Origin: Marivita lacus | GTDB lineage: Bacteria > Pseudomonadota > Alphaproteobacteria > Rhodobacterales > Rhodobacteraceae | NCBI RefSeq assembly: GCF_014637725.1 | Contig: NZ_BMFC01000002.1 | Coordinates: forward strand, 496,907-560,906 | Direction of reading: 5' to 3' | Length of the DNA: 64,000 nucleotides | Shown here: positions 16,689-26,601 of the stretch, one piece after another | Layout: each line of letters opens with the position of its first letter | Numbering within the stretch: the stretch's first letter is position 1 | The notes under the pieces: model-generated | Seen by the model: only the letters and a program-made list of their open reading frames with translations | Databases searched by the model: none | Told to the model about the DNA's origin: nothing | Made by a program: the position numbers and the translations under genes

Positions 16689-17837
16689 ATGAGCACCAAA
16701 CGCAGTATCTTTGAAGAGGTCGATGCCGGAGCCCCGGTCAAGGACACACCCAAGGGCGGCATGATCGACGCGGGCAAGCGCGGCGCGCGGGGCGCGATCC
16801 GCATCTGGCTGATGGTGCTCTTTGCGCTGGTCATGGTGATGATCGCGGTGGGCGGCCTCACGCGATTGACCGACAGCGGGTTGTCGATCACCGAGTGGAA
16901 ACCCCTGACCGGGGCGCTGCCGCCGATGAATGCCGAGCAGTGGCAGGCCGAGTTCGATCTGTACCGCGCGATCCCGGAATACCAGTTGCAGAACCGCGGC
17001 ATGAGCTTGGCCGAGTTCAAGGTGATCTACTGGTGGGAATGGGGGCATCGTCAGCTGGGCCGGGTGATCGGTCTGGTCTGGGCGCTGGGCTTTTTCGGCT
17101 TCCTGCTGGCGCGCAGGATCCCCACGGGATGGACCGGGCGGCTGTTGTTCCTTGGCGCTCTGGGCGGACTTCAGGGGGCGATTGGCTGGTGGATGGTGGC
17201 ATCCGGTCTGACGGGCGAGCGTCTGGATGTGGCCTCCTACCGGCTGGCGACGCATCTGGGGTTGGCCTTTGTCATCCTTGGCTTCATTGCGTGGTATGTT
17301 TTCGAACTGGGCCGCGAGGACCGCGACCTGATGCAGGCGCGCCGCGCGCGGGAGGGCAAGCTCTATGGGCTTGGCACGGGACTGTTGCACTTCACCTTCC
17401 TGCAAATCCTGCTGGGTGCGCTGGTGGCGGGGATCGACGCGGGGCGCACCTATAACGACTGGCCGCTGATGGCGGGCGCGTTCCTTCCGCCCTACCCGTT
17501 CGACCTGGACCCGGTCTGGCGCAACTTCTTCGAGAACGCGGGCCTTGTGCAGTTCATGCACCGCATCGCGGGGTACCTGCTGTTGGCCTTCGGCATCGTG
17601 GTCTGGCTGCGGGCGCGCAAATCGCCCAATGCCGACAACCGGTTCCGGTTCAACGCGGTCTTTGCCATGCTCTGGGTGCAGATGGCGCTGGGCGTCGTGA
17701 CCGTGCTCTACATGGCGCCGTGGCAGATTGCCATTGCGCACCAGATCGGTGCCGTGATCCTGTGGGTGCTGATCCTGCGGGCGCGGTTCGGCGCGCAGTA
17801 TCCCGTGCAGCAATCCATTCGAGGAGCGACCACATGA
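16689..17837 (+). CDS. ctaA: Haem A synthase (COX15/CtaA)
   Basis: CtaA oxidises the C8 methyl group of haem O to make haem A for aa3-type cytochrome oxidase in the inner membrane. The 382-residue protein has a soluble N-terminal stretch and then about eight membrane spans. Typical motifs are VGGLTRLTDSGLSITEWKPLTGALPP, the WWEWGHRQLGRVIGLVWALGF segment with a haem-ligand histidine, VASYRLATHLGLAFVI, NDWPLMAGAFLPP, and FMHRIAGYLLLAFGI. The ATG at 16689 follows an AGAAGGAGA site. The stop overlaps the start of the carboxypeptidase gene (ATGA), so the two genes are translationally coupled. Confidence 0.96.
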   Translation: MSTKRSIFEEVDAGAPVKDTPKGGMIDAGKRGARGAIRIWLMVLFALVMVMIAVGGLTRLTDSGLSITEWKPLTGALPPMNAEQWQAEFDLYRAIPEYQLQNRGMSLAEFKVIYWWEWGHRQLGRVIGLVWALGFFGFLLARRIPTGWTGRLLFLGALGGLQGAIGWWMVASGLTGERLDVASYRLATHLGLAFVILGFIAWYVFELGREDRDLMQARRAREGKLYGLGTGLLHFTFLQILLGALVAGIDAGRTYNDWPLMAGAFLPPYPFDLDPVWRNFFENAGLVQFMHRIAGYLLLAFGIVVWLRARKSPNADNRFRFNAVFAMLWVQMALGVVTVLYMAPWQIAIAHQIGAVILWVLILRARFGAQYPVQQSIRGATT

Positions 17838-19306
17838 CCACGGCCTATGACGCATTGATGGCCTACACGCGCGACACCGAGGCGCTGGGCCAGATCGCAG
17901 GGCGTCTGGGCTGGGATCAGGAAACCACGATGCCGCGCGGGGCCGCCGCACAGCGCAGCGAAGAGATCGGCGCGCTGGAATCGGTGTTGCACGCGCGCCG
18001 CATGGATCCGCGCGTGGCGGATTGGCTGGCAGAGGCCGAGGCCACCAGTGACGAGGCCAAGGCGCATCTGCGCCATATCCGCCGCAGTTTCGAGCGGGCG
18101 TCGAAGGTGCCCGGCGATCTGGCGGCGGAGCTGGCGCGCACCACGTCCGTTGCACAGGGTATCTGGGCCGAGGCGCGGGCAAACGACGATTTCGCGGCCT
18201 TTGCGCCGACTCTGGAGCGGGTGCTGGACCTGCGGCGACAGGAAGGTGCGGCACTTGCGGATGGCGGCGATCCCTATGACGCGCTGTTGCAGGATTACGA
18301 GCCCGGTGCGACGGCGGCGGAACTCGACGCGATGTTCGGCGCGCTGCGGCCGCGTCTGGTCGATCTGCGCGACACCGTTCTGGGGGCGCCTGCCCCGGCG
18401 CAACTGACCGGCAGTTTCGACGAGAGCGCACAGATGAAGCTGTCGCGCCATATCGCCAAGACCTTTGGCTATGACATGAGCCGGGGGCGCGTCGACAAGG
18501 CGGTGCACCCGTTCAGTTCCGGATCGGGCAACGACGTGCGGATCACCACGCGGACCAACCCGCTTGATCCGTTCAACTGCATCTACTCGACGATCCACGA
18601 GGTGGGTCATGCGGCCTATGAGCAGAACATTGACCAGGCCTACCTGCTGACGCCGCTGGGCAGCGGTGTGTCGATGGGGGTGCATGAAAGCCAGTCGCGG
18701 ATTTACGAGAACCAGCTGGGCCGCTCGCGCGCCTTTACCGGCTGGCTGCACGGGCAGATGGTCGAGGCGTTCGGCGATTTCGGGATCAATGACCCGGACG
18801 CGTTCTTTGCGACGGTGAACCGGGTGCATCGCGGGTTCATCCGTACGGAATCCGATGAGGTGCAGTATAACCTGCACGTGCTTCTGCGCTTCGACCTGGA
18901 GCGCAGGATGATCGACGGATCGCTGGATGTGGCGGACCTCGAGGAGGCGTGGAACACACGGTTCGAGGCGGATTTTGGCTATCCGGTGGACAGGCCGTCC
19001 AACGGCGTCTTGCAGGATGTACACTGGTCGGTGGGCCTGTTCGGCTATTTCGCCACCTACACGCTGGGCAACGTCTATGCGGGTTGCCTGCACGAGGCGC
19101 TGCGCAAGGCGGTGCCGGATCTGGATGCGCAGCTTGCCGCGGGAGACACGTCAGCGGCGACAGGCTGGCTGCGGGACAATCTGCAACGGCATGGCGGCCT
19201 TTACGAGCCGCGCGAGGTGATCGAGCGGGCCTGCGGGTTTGCGCCCAGTGAGGCGCCGCTCCTCGCCTATCTCGAAGCGAAGTTCGGCGCGATCTACGGG
19301 CTGTAG
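17834..19306 (+). CDS. M32 family metallocarboxypeptidase (carboxypeptidase Taq type)
   Basis: This 490-residue protein is a zinc carboxypeptidase of family M32 that trims C-terminal residues from peptides in the cytoplasm. The zinc site HEVGH lies in STIHEVGHAAYEQNID. The companion motifs SVGLFGYFATYTLGNVYAG and GVHESQSRIYENQLGRSRAF, characteristic of M32, are visible. So is the N-terminal LGWDQETTMPRGAAAQRSEEIGALE. Length is normal. The ATG overlaps the ctaA stop by four bases, with GAGGAGCGACCAC as the ribosome binding site. A stem-loop follows the gene before the convergent usg gene. Confidence 0.93.
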   Translation: MTTAYDALMAYTRDTEALGQIAGRLGWDQETTMPRGAAAQRSEEIGALESVLHARRMDPRVADWLAEAEATSDEAKAHLRHIRRSFERASKVPGDLAAELARTTSVAQGIWAEARANDDFAAFAPTLERVLDLRRQEGAALADGGDPYDALLQDYEPGATAAELDAMFGALRPRLVDLRDTVLGAPAPAQLTGSFDESAQMKLSRHIAKTFGYDMSRGRVDKAVHPFSSGSGNDVRITTRTNPLDPFNCIYSTIHEVGHAAYEQNIDQAYLLTPLGSGVSMGVHESQSRIYENQLGRSRAFTGWLHGQMVEAFGDFGINDPDAFFATVNRVHRGFIRTESDEVQYNLHVLLRFDLERRMIDGSLDVADLEEAWNTRFEADFGYPVDRPSNGVLQDVHWSVGLFGYFATYTLGNVYAGCLHEALRKAVPDLDAQLAAGDTSAATGWLRDNLQRHGGLYEPREVIERACGFAPSEAPLLAYLEAKFGAIYGL

Positions 19307-19315
19307 CGCTGTTGG

Positions 19316-19348
19316 GCGTCACCCTCGGGGCAGACCCCGGGGTGACGC
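19316..19348. terminator. Stem-loop between convergent genes
   Basis: The inverted repeat GCGTCACC / GGTGACGC encloses an inner GGGG/CCCC stem and lies between the convergent stop codons of the carboxypeptidase and usg genes. It has no long T tract. It may act as a bidirectional terminator or RNA-protecting hairpin. Confidence 0.55.
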
Positions 19349-19352
19349 GTCA

Positions 19353-19625
19353 TCAATGGATCGTGAACTCGCCCACCACCTGCTGCCATTCGCCCGATGA
19401 CAGCAGCTTGCGGTGGGTGAACTGCACCGAATGCAGCGGGCCCTCGATGCTGTCCTGCCAGAATTCGATGAATTCGAACAGCTTGGGATGATCCGGCGCA
19501 AGATCGTATTCCTGCCAGACAAAGGTGTTCAGCACGTTGCGGTAATCGGGCATGCGGTAGAACAATTGCGCCGTGGTCAGCCCGTAGCCCCGCAGCATCA
19601 ACTCGGTTTCACGTATCTCGGTCAT
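19353..19625 (-). CDS. usg: Usg family protein
   Basis: This 90-residue protein matches the Usg family of alphaproteobacteria, small proteins originally noted near tryptophan genes and of unknown biochemical role. Visible family features are LMLRGYGLTTAQLFYRMPDYRNVLNTFVWQEYDLAPDHPKLFEFIEFWQDSIEGPLHSVQFTH. The ATG at 19625 gives MTEIRETELML and is preceded by an AAGAGG-like site. It is transcribed toward the carboxypeptidase and divergent from gyrA, with about 200 AT-rich bases between them that must hold promoters for both directions. No tryptophan gene is nearby. Confidence 0.8.
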   Translation of the reverse strand: MTEIRETELMLRGYGLTTAQLFYRMPDYRNVLNTFVWQEYDLAPDHPKLFEFIEFWQDSIEGPLHSVQFTHRKLLSSGEWQQVVGEFTIH

Positions 19626-19828
19626 ACGAACCTCTTCGTTTTTTATTGTACCAATGAGTGTGTCACGAATTTGTTGCTTTTCAATAAAAACAGTATGTTA
19701 GCCATTCACATGGTTGAGTGCCAAGGCCGTGCCGCCACTAATTTGGCCAAGCGCATTGCAGGCTACATCCTGTCTCTGATATACAGACGGTCAACAAAAT
19801 ATAGATATACAGTCAGCAGGTCATCCAC

Positions 19829-22567
<2,739 letters not shown>

Positions 22568-22614
22568 GCTAGGCTCTGCATCAAGATCCTGCGATAAGGG
22601 TCTGATAACACGAA

Positions 22615-22650
22615 AAAAGCGGCGCAGAGAGCAATCTGCGCCGCTTTTGT
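22615..22650 (+). terminator. Strong intrinsic terminator after gyrA
   Basis: A perfect 14-base-pair stem, AAAAGCGGCGCAGA with TCTGCGCCGCTTTT, encloses the loop GAGCAA. The A-rich and T-rich flanks make it a good terminator in either direction. Confidence 0.92.
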
Positions 22651-22902
22651 ATTGGTGTTGCACACTTTCGATGCGTGTCACCTGAACGGTGTGCGCAGTC
22701 CGGTCTTGTCGATCTTTCACACCCAATTCACAGATCAGGATTCCTGGGAATCCTGAATCGGAAAGGGCGCAACACGCTCTTGTCGGGGCGTTCAACCTTG
22801 GGGCCTTCCTGATCCAGGTCGGGTTCCTGGTCTTCGGTCTGGTTGGCCTTGTGCGGCGTCTCAGGATGCGGTGGCAGGGCCGTTATCCGGCCGGAACCGG
22901 CA
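22651..22902. other. Gene-poor stretch with a 10-bp inverted repeat
   Basis: Between the gyrA terminator and the end of olsA there is no gene with a proper start. A near-perfect palindrome CAGGATTCC-TG-GGAATCCTG lies at 22736-22755. On the minus strand a frame from about 22900 to 22729 reads an acidic, hydrophilic peptide (QTEDQEPDLDQEGPKVER) but begins directly after a stop and lacks ATG or GTG. It might be a decayed small gene. Confidence 0.3.
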
Positions 22903-23730
22903 TCAGTCTATCGCGGTCGAATGGGCCGAGCGCACCTGCGCCTCGAGATGACTTGCCAGAGTCTTGCGATTCGGAAACGCATCCACCCGCATCGGTTCAT
23001 GGTAGACCAGTTCGATATGGCCCTGCCGCCGCTGCGCCAGCACCTTGAGCAGATGCGGTCCAAAGCCCATGTCGCCCCACCAGCCGTAGAAACGCGGATC
23101 GGTCCCTTCGGGCGCGTGGTAGATCACTGTCACGGGCTGGATGTGCATGTCGTGGATGATCCTGTCGGAAAAGAACGGCGCAAAGAGCGTCGGCTTGAAC
23201 GGCAGCACCCGCAGCGTGTCGGTCGAAGTGCCTTCGGGAAAGAAGAGCAGCCGGTGACCGTGCTGCAACCGTTCCTCGAACACGGCGATCTGGTTTTTGA
23301 CGTCCCGCGGAGTGCGCTGGATGAACACGGTGCCTGTGGCGCGGGCCAGCCAGCCGATGCCGGGCCAGGACGCGACCTCGGATTTCGAGACGAAATAGAC
23401 GTTCTTGCGCGCGTTCAGCGCAAAGATATCAAGCCAGGACCCATGATTGGCCACCACCGCGCCGGGCACCTTCATGCGCGGCCCGCGCGTCAGCAGCGGC
23501 AGCCGCATGAGCGCCAGCGCAGACCGGCACACCGCTTGGGTGAGATAGGGCGTGACGGGACGGTCCACCCCGTAAAGCGGCCGCTCCAGCAGGCGCAGCA
23601 GCAGCATCAGGACAAGCCCGCCGAACACAACGACGGCCAGTGGCGCGCCCCGCAGCACGACCCGCAGCCAGCCTGCGGCAGAGATGCGCGTCTCGGCGAT
23701 GGGGTCTTCGCTGTCCCATGTGGGGCTCAT
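22903..23730 (-). CDS. olsA: Lyso-ornithine lipid O-acyltransferase (PlsC family)
   Basis: This 275-residue membrane-associated acyltransferase has the PlsC motifs HX4D (NHGSWLD, His96) and FFPEGTSTDT, plus an N-terminal membrane span (VVLRGAPLAVVVFGGLVLMLLL). Because the gene overlaps the olsB start and stop by four bases (ATGA), the best role is OlsA, adding the second acyl chain to lyso-ornithine lipid. A general 1-acylglycerol-3-phosphate acyltransferase role is possible, and some OlsA proteins do both. Ornithine lipids are phosphate-free membrane lipids often raised under phosphate limitation. Confidence 0.82.
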   Translation of the reverse strand: MSPTWDSEDPIAETRISAAGWLRVVLRGAPLAVVVFGGLVLMLLLRLLERPLYGVDRPVTPYLTQAVCRSALALMRLPLLTRGPRMKVPGAVVANHGSWLDIFALNARKNVYFVSKSEVASWPGIGWLARATGTVFIQRTPRDVKNQIAVFEERLQHGHRLLFFPEGTSTDTLRVLPFKPTLFAPFFSDRIIHDMHIQPVTVIYHAPEGTDPRFYGWWGDMGFGPHLLKVLAQRRQGHIELVYHEPMRVDAFPNRKTLASHLEAQVRSAHSTAID

Positions 23731-24497
23731 GAGGCCCGCCGCGGCGCGCGGTCAAGCGCAGCTGACGTGATATTCGCGGTCTCGAGGATCAGGCAGACAT
23801 CCGTGGTGTTGAAGGCATGATCGACGAACACCCCCTGCCCGATCGTGCCGCCCAGCTTGAGATAGGACTTGATCAGCGCGGGTGTGTCGCGCATCGCCGC
23901 CTTGCGGTCGATCCGGTCGGGCGGCAGGAGCGGTGTTTCGGCGGGCATCTTGGTGGTCACGCGCAGCGCCTCGGGGGCCAGATACTCCGCGTGCAGATGC
24001 GACATCGCGTGGCTGAGCGCGTCGAGGTTGGTGCCGTGGAAGCTGGCCGTGCCGAAGAGCACGTCGCTGCCGTGATCGGACACGTACCCGGCAAGCCCCT
24101 GCCAGAGCGCCAGCAGCGCCGGACCGCCGCGATGATCGGCATGCAGGCAGGTGCGGCCCAGTTCCAGCAGCGTCAGGCCGCTGTGCAAGAGGGGCGAGAG
24201 GTCAAACTCGTCCTCCGAGTAAAACCTGCCCGCCGCCGCCGCGTGACGCGCGGTCATCAGGCGGTAGACACCGACCACGCCGTCGGTTTCGCTGTCCGCA
24301 TGACGCAGGTCGCGCAGCAGAAGGTGATCGGCATGGGCATCGAAGGCGTCGATCTCACGGCGCGCGGCGTGATCGACACCCGCACCATCACCGCCCAGTT
24401 CGGTCACGAAGACCTCGTAGCGCAGACGCTGGGCCGCGCGGACCTCGTCGTCGGACCGGGCAAGGGACACCTGAAACTGGGGGGCGTTCTGAAGCAT
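23727..24497 (-). CDS. olsB: L-ornithine N(alpha)-acyltransferase
   Basis: OlsB transfers a 3-hydroxyacyl group from acyl carrier protein to ornithine, the first step of ornithine lipid synthesis. The 256-residue protein shows the GNAT-like OlsB pattern: VSLARSDDEVRAAQRLRYEVFVTELG, VGVYRLMTARHAAAAGRFYSEDEFDL, LELGRTCLHADHRGGPALLALWQGL, LFGTASFHGTNLDALSHAMSHL and PALIKSYLKLGGTIGQGVFVDHAFNTTDVCLILET. The stop overlaps the olsA start, forming an olsB-olsA operon. A palindrome at 24603-24629, about 105 bases upstream of the start, could be an operator. A second OlsB-like gene is found at 28426. Confidence 0.9.
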   Translation of the reverse strand: MLQNAPQFQVSLARSDDEVRAAQRLRYEVFVTELGGDGAGVDHAARREIDAFDAHADHLLLRDLRHADSETDGVVGVYRLMTARHAAAAGRFYSEDEFDLSPLLHSGLTLLELGRTCLHADHRGGPALLALWQGLAGYVSDHGSDVLFGTASFHGTNLDALSHAMSHLHAEYLAPEALRVTTKMPAETPLLPPDRIDRKAAMRDTPALIKSYLKLGGTIGQGVFVDHAFNTTDVCLILETANITSAALDRAPRRAS

Positions 24498-24602
24498 TTG
24501 GGGCCACCGGGATGGTTCGGAGCCACCATAAAGCGCCGGTCGATGACGCGCAACGGCGTCGGATTGACCGGAATTCCGTCCTTTGCGGAAAACTTAAGCT
24601 TT

Positions 24603-24629
24603 CGTAAACACTTGCATGCAATGTTTACG
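24603..24629. promoter_or_regulatory. Palindrome upstream of olsB
   Basis: CGTAAACA and TGTTTACG form perfect 8-base arms around a TTGCATGCAA core. The site lies between olsB and the end of the DUF3553 gene and overlaps the last codons of the latter. It looks like a transcription-factor site, possibly for the olsB-olsA operon, although it could also serve as a 3'-end hairpin for the DUF3553 transcript. No known motif was matched. Confidence 0.4.
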
Positions 24630-24807
24630 CGTCGAAGACAGGAACCAGTGAAATGCGTGACCCGTCGATCACCACCTTGCCCACCTCGCGGAAGTTGACC
24701 GTGATGCGATCGCCGATGTTCGATTGCACCTGTCCGACACCCCAATCCGGTTCATTCGGGTGGCGGACCAGCGATCCGGGTTCCAGTAGTCCATTCAGGT
24801 CAGACAT
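24625..24807 (-). CDS. DUF3553 small protein
   Basis: This 60-residue protein (MSDLNGLLEPGSLVRHPNEP, then DWGVGQVQSNIGDRITVNFREVGKVVIDGSRISLVPV) fits the DUF3553 family. It has an SH3-like or CarD/TRCF-like beta fold with a VRHPxxxDWGxGQVQS core, and its biochemical role is unknown. The ATG at 24807 is the conserved start; 13 further upstream codons are open but look non-coding. It is divergent from chpT with only 33 bases between the two starts, so the promoters must overlap. Confidence 0.75.
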   Translation of the reverse strand: MSDLNGLLEPGSLVRHPNEPDWGVGQVQSNIGDRITVNFREVGKVVIDGSRISLVPVFDA

Positions 24808-24840
24808 GCGCGGGTTCCTTGCTGCGTACAGGAGGATATA

Positions 24841-25470
24841 GTGCATCAGGACAAAGCTTCACTGGCGGCCTTGATCGGATCGCGGATTTGCCATGACCTG
24901 ATCAGTCCTATTGGCGCAATTTCCAACGGATTGGAACTGTTCGGGATGACGGCTGCGGGCGCAACCGGGCCGGAAATGTCACTGATCCAGCAAAGCTGCG
25001 ACCATGCAACCGCGCGCATCCGGTTCTTTCGCATCGCCTTTGGCACGGCAGGGGATGCCCGGCCGATCCCGCAGGCCGAGGCGCGCAAGACATTGGCCGA
25101 TCACTACGCGGGCACGCGGATCTCGGCGGAATGGCATGTCGATCACGCCCTGGGGCGAGACATCACGCAGTTGGCTTACCTGTCGGCGCTGTGTCTGGAA
25201 ACCGCACTGCCGCAGGGCGGGATTCTGGGGATCGCGATGCAGGACAATGTGCTGACCGCAACGGCGCGCGCGCCGACCGTGCGGGGGGATCTGCCGATCT
25301 GGGACGTGTTGAACAACCCGACCTGCGCCAATTCGGCCGAGGTGGGACCGGCCCATGTACAATTCGCGCTTCTGGCGCGGCTGGGTGTTGATCGGGGGCT
25401 TTCCCCTGAATTTTCAACCAGTTCCGGGGTGGCGCAGCTGCGGATTGTTCTATTCCCCGAACGGGTCTGA
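24841..25470 (+). CDS. chpT: Histidine phosphotransferase of the CtrA pathway
   Basis: ChpT carries phosphate from the hybrid kinase CckA to CtrA and CpdR, which in Rhodobacteraceae control motility, gene transfer agents and cell-cycle functions. The 209-residue protein has the dimerisation helix motif SRICHDLISPIGAISNGLEL with the phosphorylated histidine His18. A degenerate ATPase-like C-terminal domain follows. The GTG at 24841 is used, with an AGGAGGA site upstream. The 3' end overlaps the convergent histone-deacetylase-like gene by 21 bases. Confidence 0.88.
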   Translation: MHQDKASLAALIGSRICHDLISPIGAISNGLELFGMTAAGATGPEMSLIQQSCDHATARIRFFRIAFGTAGDARPIPQAEARKTLADHYAGTRISAEWHVDHALGRDITQLAYLSALCLETALPQGGILGIAMQDNVLTATARAPTVRGDLPIWDVLNNPTCANSAEVGPAHVQFALLARLGVDRGLSPEFSTSSGVAQLRIVLFPERV

Positions 25471-26553
25471 CCGCGCGGCCAGCACCGCGACTGCCGCACG
25501 CACCTGATCGGAGATCGGACCAGGGCGCGGCGGGTCCAGCAAGGTGGTCAACATCGTCTCGGTCGGCTGCGCCTTGCGCGACCAGCGCAGGGCGCGCAGG
25601 ATGTCTGCCGCGTCGTCGGGCAGTTGGTCCGGGATGTCCTGACCTGCCAACGTGGCCCAGATGCAACTCCAGGCGCGGCCCAAGCTCCAGGGGTTGTAGC
25701 CGCCACCGCCCGACACGATCAGGCGCGGGGAAAGAGCGCGCAAGGCCGTCACCGCCTGAACGTGGCATCGGTTCGACAGGGTCAGCCGCGACAGCGGGTC
25801 TTCGGACACCGCATCGGCGCCGCATTGCAGGTAGATCGCGTCCGGCTTTTGCCGGGCGATGGCGGGCAGAATCACTTCGTTCAGGATCAGGTCGAATTCG
25901 GTATCATTGAAGCCGCGCGGCACGGGAATGTTGATCGCGGCGCCCCCCGCATCATCCTCCAGCGCGCCGGTGAAGGGCCAGCGCCGGTCTTCGTGCACCG
26001 AGATCATCCGCACCGCGTCCGATCCGTGAAAGGCCACCGCCACCCCGTCGCAATGATGCGCGTCGATATCGACATAGGCGATCCGGCTCAGGCCCAACCC
26101 CAGCAGGTGCCGGATCGTCAGCACCGGCTCGTTGATATAGCAGAACCCGTTGGCGCGGTCGGGCAAGCCGTGATGGGTGCCGCCACCCGGATTGTACGCA
26201 ACGCCGCCTGCGCGCACGTGCTCGGCGGCCAGCAACCCGCCCCCCGCAGCGGTGGCGGGGCGGCGGTAGACCTCGGGAAAGACCGGGTTGGACAGCGTGC
26301 CGAGCCCAAAACCCGGATCGGCGTGCTGCGTCGCCTCGGCGCGTTGCAGCGCGGCGATATAGGCGTCGGTGTGAAACCCGGTCAGGGCGGATGGCTTGGC
26401 GCAGGGGCTGGTGCGGTACGCGGTATCAGGCAGCCAGCCGAGGCTGCGGCACATATCGGTGACCGTCGGCACGCGTGGGATCGACAGCGGATGCAGCGCG
26501 CCGTAGCTCGATCCGCGATAGATGCGCGCGCCGATGAAGATGGGATCAGTCAT
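25450..26553 (-). CDS. Histone deacetylase superfamily protein (AcuC-like)
   Basis: This 367-residue protein belongs to the arginase-like deacetylase superfamily, whose bacterial members deacetylate acetylpolyamines, acetoin-pathway proteins or other amides. The zinc site and charge relay are visible: GGGTHHGLPDRANGFCYIN with His127 and His128, YVDIDAHHCDGV with Asp164 and His166, and YLQCGADAVSEDPLSRL with the later aspartate. The C-terminal SGGGGYNPWSLGRAW motif completes the active site. The ATG at 26553 begins MTDPIFIGARIYRG, typical of the AcuC branch. No acetoin genes are near, so the substrate is unknown. Confidence 0.85.
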   Translation of the reverse strand: MTDPIFIGARIYRGSSYGALHPLSIPRVPTVTDMCRSLGWLPDTAYRTSPCAKPSALTGFHTDAYIAALQRAEATQHADPGFGLGTLSNPVFPEVYRRPATAAGGGLLAAEHVRAGGVAYNPGGGTHHGLPDRANGFCYINEPVLTIRHLLGLGLSRIAYVDIDAHHCDGVAVAFHGSDAVRMISVHEDRRWPFTGALEDDAGGAAINIPVPRGFNDTEFDLILNEVILPAIARQKPDAIYLQCGADAVSEDPLSRLTLSNRCHVQAVTALRALSPRLIVSGGGGYNPWSLGRAWSCIWATLAGQDIPDQLPDDAADILRALRWSRKAQPTETMLTTLLDPPRPGPISDQVRAAVAVLAARSDPFGE

Positions 26554-26601
26554 TCTGTCGGAGGTAGGTCACCGCGCCCCGGTCGCCACAGGGCGCGGAT
26601 G

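Noticed and set aside
16044-18431. 795-residue open frame on the minus strand
   Set aside because: It is antisense to trmJ, ctaA and the carboxypeptidase gene, all of which have clear family motifs.
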